Origin: Stentor coeruleus
Lineage: Eukaryota > Ciliophora > Heterotrichea > Heterotrichida > Stentoridae
NCBI GenBank assembly: GCA_001970955.1
Contig: MPUH01000876.1
Span: 1 to 30,888 of the forward strand
DNA: 30,888 nt
Direction of reading: 5' to 3'
Both the position numbers and the translations under genes were made by a program. Shown here in pieces: positions 26,568-30,888 of this stretch (positions are counted from its first letter, which is position 1; each line of letters starts with the position of its first letter). The notes under the pieces are model-generated. The model worked only from the letters and a program-made list of their open reading frames with translations, had not been told where the DNA came from and did not search any database.

Positions 26568-28025
26568 ATGATCCGATTCCTGACTCGAAGCATGAGCCAT
26601 AGCCATCTAAACGAGCCTAACTTTCTTCAAATGGTAAATATTTTTTTTGACAAGGCATCTAAATACACAGGTATGCGTCCAGAAATGCTTGAACAAATCA
26701 AAAACACTGATACAGTCTTACAAATGACAATACCTTTATCTAGAGATGATGGGTCAATAACTTTTCATAGAGCATATCGAGCACAGCATTCACATCATAA
26801 ACTTCCATGTAAAGGTGGAACAAGATACTCACCAAATGTAGACTTGCCTGAAATTGAAGCTCTAGCATTTCTCATGACATTAAAATGTGCTTGTGTAAAT
26901 CTGCCTTTTGGAGGAGGAAAAGGGGGTATTGAAGTTGATGGTAAAGCTTTGAGTGAGGCTGAAAGAGAACGTTTGACTAGAAGATATGCTTTAGAATTAG
27001 GGAAAAAAGGATTTTTAAGCCCTGCTATTGATGTTCCAGGACCAGATTTAGGTACTGGTGAGCAAGAAATGGCTTGGATGATGGACACTTTTGTATCACA
27101 TCATCCGAAAAATCTAAACGGGATTGCAACGACAACAGGTAAACCTATTGAACTTGGAGGAATACCGGGTAGAGCTGAATCTACAGGACTTGGTGTTTTT
27201 TATGGGGTCCGTGAGTTTCTCACGGACAAATTTTATATGGATCAAGTTGGATTATCGACTGGGATTGCAGGGAAAACTTTTATTGTTCAAGGATTTGGCA
27301 ATGTTGGATATTGGGCTGCACACTTTTTACATAAGGAAGGGGGAAAAATCTTAGGGGTTATTGAACATAACTCATGTGTTTTTAATGAAAATGGTATAGA
27401 TCCTGATGATTTAAAGAACTTTTTAGTACAAAGGAAGTCATTTACTGGATATCCAAAAGCTGAGATTGTCAAGGAACAAAATGATGTGTTTGCAAGACAG
27501 TGCGATGTAGTAATTCCTGCAGCTATTGAAAGGTCAATTAATGGAACTAATGCTGGGTTACTCAAATGTAAAGTTGTAGCAGAAGGAGCTAATGGCCCAA
27601 CAACTCCACTTGGTCAAGAAATACTAGAGAAAAACAATGTCCTTGTTCTCCCTGACCTATTAATGAACGCTGGTGGAGTCACTGTTTCATATTTCGAATA
27701 CGTTAAAAACCTTGGACATATCAAACCTGGTTTATTAACCAAAAGATGGGGTGCTAAAAGGATACAAAATATCATTGAGACTATAGCAAACCTAAAAAGT
27801 TTAGATAAACAAGAAGCTGTTAATGGGCTTAAACGTGTTCAATACACAACTGGAGCTTCTGAACTTAATTTAGTATATTCTGGCCTTGAACAAATCATGA
27901 CAGAGGCCGTTCAGGAAACTAAAACAACAAGCCAGGAACTCGGGGTTAATCTTCGAATTGCCGCTTATGTCAACTCATTAAAAAGAATTCAAGATTCAAC
28001 TTTAGAAGGAACTATAGGCTTATAG
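26568..28025 (+). CDS. GDH: glutamate dehydrogenase, mitochondrial
   Basis: Converts glutamate to 2-oxoglutarate and ammonia with NAD(P)+. 485 residues from ATG 26568; the frame is open from a GTG at 26556, which is not a likely start. The N-terminus MIRFLTRSMS is basic and hydroxylated, as expected for a mitochondrial presequence. Hexameric GDH motifs are present: PCKGGTRY (K82), MTLKCA (K106), FGGGKGG (K118) and the catalytic VPGPDLGTG (D160). The Rossmann GFGNVG lies at 242-247, and ANGPTTP and LPDLLMNAGG follow. The length fits the small hexameric form; the vertebrate-type antenna is short or absent. Upstream DNA is G-depleted like other 5' flanks here, and 28081-28140 downstream has no C. 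Confidence 0.96.
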   Translation: MIRFLTRSMSHSHLNEPNFLQMVNIFFDKASKYTGMRPEMLEQIKNTDTVLQMTIPLSRDDGSITFHRAYRAQHSHHKLPCKGGTRYSPNVDLPEIEALAFLMTLKCACVNLPFGGGKGGIEVDGKALSEAERERLTRRYALELGKKGFLSPAIDVPGPDLGTGEQEMAWMMDTFVSHHPKNLNGIATTTGKPIELGGIPGRAESTGLGVFYGVREFLTDKFYMDQVGLSTGIAGKTFIVQGFGNVGYWAAHFLHKEGGKILGVIEHNSCVFNENGIDPDDLKNFLVQRKSFTGYPKAEIVKEQNDVFARQCDVVIPAAIERSINGTNAGLLKCKVVAEGANGPTTPLGQEILEKNNVLVLPDLLMNAGGVTVSYFEYVKNLGHIKPGLLTKRWGAKRIQNIIETIANLKSLDKQEAVNGLKRVQYTTGASELNLVYSGLEQIMTEAVQETKTTSQELGVNLRIAAYVNSLKRIQDSTLEGTIGL

Positions 28026-28660
28026 ATAATTTAATATTGGGCATTTACTTATTTTATTATACACTTTTATATGATAATTATTTTTGTAAAGAAAAATAAG
28101 TTTATTAGGATTTAAGAATTTATTTGGGTTAAAAGGATAGTTTTGTAAGAATTTGTATAATTTTATAGGTGGATTTGATCAAGTTCAACCTTTTGTTTTT
28201 AAAATTTTTAAGGATTTCTGATAGGAAGTGACTTTAGATTTTCGAATTTTCCCGGAATGTGATAAATTAGCAGTTTCGTATGAAGATGGAAGAGATTTGA
28301 ACTTTGATCATAAAGTTTGGTTAAATCTTACTGAAACGATGATTTTTTTATATGGTGCAGGGCAAAATATCAGAATCCAGCTTTTAATTCAAAATTTTTA
28401 TTGTTTTTTAGCGGTTGCTAATCTTTATTTAAAATTTTCTAGCAATTATATTAACTTCACAACTTCTTCCTAGTGTTAGAAGACTTTATTTACCTTTTTG
28501 TATAATGTAACCAATTTTTTTTGAAATTAAACCTATTATATATAAAAAAAAGTTTAGTAAGACTTAAATCACACTAGTAAAAAACGAAAGCTAATTAGTT
28601 TATATGCAAGCATAAAGTTAAGTGAATTCAATTTAGCATTAAATACAATTATTTTTGTTT
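28026..28660 (+). other. intergenic region with an unresolved open frame
   Basis: The first part is the C-free downstream flank of GDH. A frame open from GTG 28228 to 28473 (81 codons) has no ATG until residue 38 and no recognised domain. Its beginning (IFPECDKLAVSYEDGRDL) looks protein-like, so it may be a gene remnant. The rest is featureless AT-rich DNA. Confidence 0.4.
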
Positions 28661-28870
28661 TTAGTGAATAACTGTTGAAAATTCCATTGATGACGACACT
28701 TCATAGATTACTCGTAGCGAAGATTTATTTTGTCTTAGTACTTGAATAAATCGTGATTTTATTACTTTATTGCTTTTCAAAGACATCCTAGGTGATTGCT
28801 CATCATTTGTACTTGTTTCGGTCATATCAATACTTTTTACTTTTGAATTGTTTGAAGTTACACATCCCAT
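28661..28870 (-). CDS. small predicted myristoylated/palmitoylated protein, IYEVS family member 1
   Basis: 69 residues starting MGCVTS: Gly2 plus Ser6 fit N-myristoyltransferase substrates, and Cys3 is placed for palmitoylation. The middle is Ser/Thr-rich with a possible proline-directed site (QSPR), followed by a basic stretch (KSNKVIKSR). Residues 52-65 read LRVIYEVSSSMEFS, which matches the same position of the gene at 29992-30225. No other domain. This suggests a short membrane-tethered peptide or adaptor with one conserved C-terminal motif; function unknown. Too small for confident calling alone, but the paralogue supports it. Confidence 0.6.
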   Translation of the reverse strand: MGCVTSNNSKVKSIDMTETSTNDEQSPRMSLKSNKVIKSRFIQVLRQNKSSLRVIYEVSSSMEFSTVIH

Positions 28871-28957
28871 TATGTTGCTTTTTTATTTTATAATAAAAGT
28901 ATGGAAATCGTATATTTTATTGGCAAAACATAAAAAATGGAACTTTTTTTACGCAAG

Positions 28958-29116
28958 TTATTCAAAAAACCGAATAAATTCATCAAGCTTTTTTAACTCA
29001 GGACAACTTTTAAAACCAATATAAAAATCTATTAAATCTTTTAAGTTTAATATTTTTTTGGGATCATTTCTGAGGAGTTCATCATTTTCTTTTGTGTAGC
29101 TTAAGTCAAGTATCCT
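28958..29116 (-). pseudogene. C-terminal coding remnant
   Basis: A minus-strand frame of about 52 codons beginning just after an (AT)n tract (ILDLSYTKENDELLRND), with DLIDFYIGFKSCPELKKL and ending EFIRFFE then TAA. Composition is typical of a real protein, with charged helices, but no ATG precedes it. No 15-16 nt intron joins it to upstream coding sequence. Likely the 3' end of a lost or truncated gene. Family not recognised. Confidence 0.35.
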
Positions 29117-29405
29117 ATATATATATATATATAAATATTTCCCTCTAGCTTATTCAATTAAACATTACAAAAAACAGTTCATGTATGATTATTTCTTTAT
29201 AAATTTTGTATTTTAAGCATAATATCGAGTTTTTCTTCTTGGAATAATGATAGTTTTGACACTATTTGAAATATCAATTCATTATATCATCTTATTAAAT
29301 AAACTTTATTATGCTGTTACATTTTTATCATTTACTTATATGTTTTATGCATACCTTATAAGTATATTGAACAAAAAAGCATAACAAGCTTAAAAAATAC
29401 AGCTT

Positions 29406-29453
29406 AAACCCAAAAGTTTTGTATTCTATCAATATTTAAGCTTTTTTGGGTTT
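29406..29453. repeat. inverted repeat / hairpin
   Basis: AAACCCAAAA (29406-29415) pairs perfectly with TTTTGGGTTT (29444-29453), with a loop of about 28 nt. No gene attached. Confidence 0.45.
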
Positions 29454-29855
29454 TTATTTGTTTAAATTTTCATCATTGAGATAAAATTATTACAAAAAGT
29501 AAGGAATATATAATTTAAAGCTTTTATTATCATATATCAAATTAGATATTCCCACTATATTTCTATATTAAACAGTTATTTTATAAGAAAAAAATCTCTT
29601 ATTCAAACTTATAAATTATTTAGATTTTTATTATAGACTTTTGCTTGTATTAAGATATATTTTATAGTTTATCCAAATGATAAGATCTATAAAGATATTT
29701 GACAAATTTTATAATAAACATATTGATCGATTAAAATTAGATTTTTGGTTATTTCAATTATAGGTCCAGTACTTTTTCCTTTAGATTAATGAATTGCCTT
29801 ATCATTTGCAAGAATTTTTAATAGCATCAGAATTCTTAAAAACTTCTAAATAAAT

Positions 29856-29975
29856 ATTTAATCTAGCTTAAATCAGCCTAGAAAATAAATAAGTTAATCA
29901 TGAGTGTATAAAGCTATTTAATCTAGATTAAATCAGCCTAGAAAATAAATAAATCTATTATTAGTGTATAAAATA
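29856..29975. repeat. 60-nt diverged tandem repeat
   Basis: Two head-to-tail copies (29856-29915, 29916-29975) share ATTTAATCTAG, TTAAATCAGCCTAG and AAAATAAATAA blocks plus AGTGTATAAA, with substitutions between. Divergence shows it is a genuine older duplication rather than an assembly overlap. It lies just beyond the 3' end of the gene at 29992. Confidence 0.8.
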
Positions 29976-29991
29976 AAGCTTTGATTTTATT

Positions 29992-30225
29992 TTAGAATAT
30001 TACTTTTTGTACTATAGGCTTTGGTGGGGATATTTCAAGATCAGGAGATACTTCATAGATTGCCCTGAGCTTCCTATTGAATTTGCTTTGTATTTTTATA
30101 TCCGGGTTTTTTACAAAAGATGTAAACCTTAAAGGCTTTTTAAAACTTATAATAACTGGTGGTGTGTCTTCATCCAAAATCTCATCCAATGTAGAATGTT
30201 TCCTACTAATTATCGAGCACCCCAT
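29992..30225 (-). CDS. small predicted myristoylated/palmitoylated protein, IYEVS family member 2
   Basis: 77 residues starting MGCSII: Gly2 for myristate and Cys3 for palmitate, although position 6 is Ile rather than Ser, so the signal is weaker than in its neighbour. An acidic stretch (DEILDED) is followed by a basic half. Residues 53-66 read LRAIYEVSPDLEIS, matching LRVIYEVSSSMEFS at the same distance from the N-terminus in the gene at 28661-28870. A Pro/Lys tail follows. The two genes lie in the same orientation about 1.1 kb apart, as expected for a tandem duplicate pair. Function unknown. Confidence 0.6.
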   Translation of the reverse strand: MGCSIISRKHSTLDEILDEDTPPVIISFKKPLRFTSFVKNPDIKIQSKFNRKLRAIYEVSPDLEISPPKPIVQKVIF

Positions 30226-30888
30226 TGCACTTTATTACTATAACCATTTCTAATCAAAATATCAGTAAATTTATTAATCGCATACACTGAATTTTTATCA
30301 GTAAAGCTTAAATCTTTCCTTTTATATAAACAAATTCAAAATTTATCAAATTCTTTTGATATATAATAAATCTATTTTTTCTAGGTTATCTTTATGTATT
30401 AAAAAAACAAAATTAAAAATCACAATAAGATCTTAATAGTTGTTTCTATTTAAATCAATTAAACTTTTGGTTTTTTGTATGATTCACACTTTTAGATTCG
30501 AATATAAATAATTTTTGGTAGATATTCACAAATACTTTACTTTATTAGTCTAGTAAAAAAAAATATCTATGTACAAATAGGTTAAGTTATTGAAATAACT
30601 GCTAAATTTTTTACCCAAAAATACATATAAACTTTATTACTCATAGTAATCTTTATTTATCTTCCTGTTATAGACTCTGTATAGCTTTACTTTATAGTTT
30701 TAACCTTTTTTTTTGTGCATTTCTCTATAGTTTGATCTTTTGATATAAGATACAAAAAATTATCACCCTCCTTGGAAATTTTTATAAAGTTGAATTTGTT
30801 GGAAGAACCAAACAATTAAAGTCTTTTTATATATATGTTTATTAAAATTAACTTAGTTATATACCATTTTATCATATAGAACCTGTTT
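30226..30888. other. AT-rich region without recognisable genes
   Basis: Very AT-rich with frequent stops in all frames. No tRNA-like boxes, repeats or open frames that I can support. Confidence 0.5.

Larger units (their letters stand above)
28871..29991 (-). other. gene-poor region with remnant frame, AT microsatellite and short repeats
   Basis: Holds a start-less minus-strand frame (28958-29116), an (AT)n tract at about 29116-29132, an inverted repeat (29406-29453) and a 60-nt tandem repeat (29856-29975). No complete gene or tRNA seen. Confidence 0.5.

Noticed and set aside
28228..28473. An 81-codon gene on the plus strand
   Set aside because: It starts with GTG, has no upstream ATG or joining intron and no domain. 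Kept only as an unresolved frame in the spacer entry.
1..30888. CRISPR arrays, insertion sequences, telomeric repeats
   Set aside because: No regularly spaced repeats, transposase genes or telomere-type tandem arrays found; the direct repeats present are simple tandem or gap-linked copies.

Overview
The window looks like macronuclear DNA of a heterotrich ciliate, most likely Stentor. The DNA is very AT-rich and genes are dense on both strands with short spacers. Almost all genes are intronless, and the one clear intron (412-426) is only 15 nt, GT...AG. TAA, TAG and TGA all end complete reading frames, so the code appears standard. The encoded families are eukaryotic: protein kinases, WD40, F-box/LRR, Tim22, a SUN-domain protein and a P-type ATPase. 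The species is inferred from intron size and code, not from a database match.

Layout. 1-717 (-) is the 5' part of a MAPKKK-like kinase with a lipid-anchor N-terminus. 990-2126 (+) holds a two-helix membrane protein and a protein with tandem RING-like zinc clusters. 2913-5375 (+) is ribonucleotide reductase large subunit, with an E2F-type site upstream and a 78-nt internal tandem duplication. 5823-8926 (-) is a WD40 gene broken by three in-frame stops and a frameshift. 9449-11998 (-) is a tandem kinase-pseudokinase. 12384-15701 (+) is a large F-box/LRR protein. 16272-19228 (-) is a Na+/K+-type (IIC) ATPase that lacks its N-terminal region, has a frameshift and has changed cation ligands. 19618-22945 (+) carries Tim22, a PH plus permuted-papain-fold protein, and a SUCO/SLP1-type SUN protein. 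23157-26285 (-) carries two unrecognised proteins and a coiled-coil protein whose 5' end contains three N-gap duplications. 26568-28025 (+) is mitochondrial glutamate dehydrogenase. 28026-30888 is gene-poor but holds two small related proteins that both start with MGC.

The genes do not form one pathway. They are independent housekeeping functions (dNTP synthesis, mitochondrial import, glutamate catabolism, ER quality control) and signalling or scaffold genes of types that are often expanded in ciliates. Three proteins here begin with a predicted myristoyl/palmitoyl anchor.

Two window-wide features stand out. First, short direct duplications occur next to single Ns; at one locus, collapsing them restores an open frame, so they look like unmerged contig ends, and the N-free duplications need the same scrutiny. 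Second, G/C strand skew is strong and saw-toothed: upstream flanks of genes are nearly G-free and downstream flanks nearly C-free on the coding strand, with further sign changes inside long genes.
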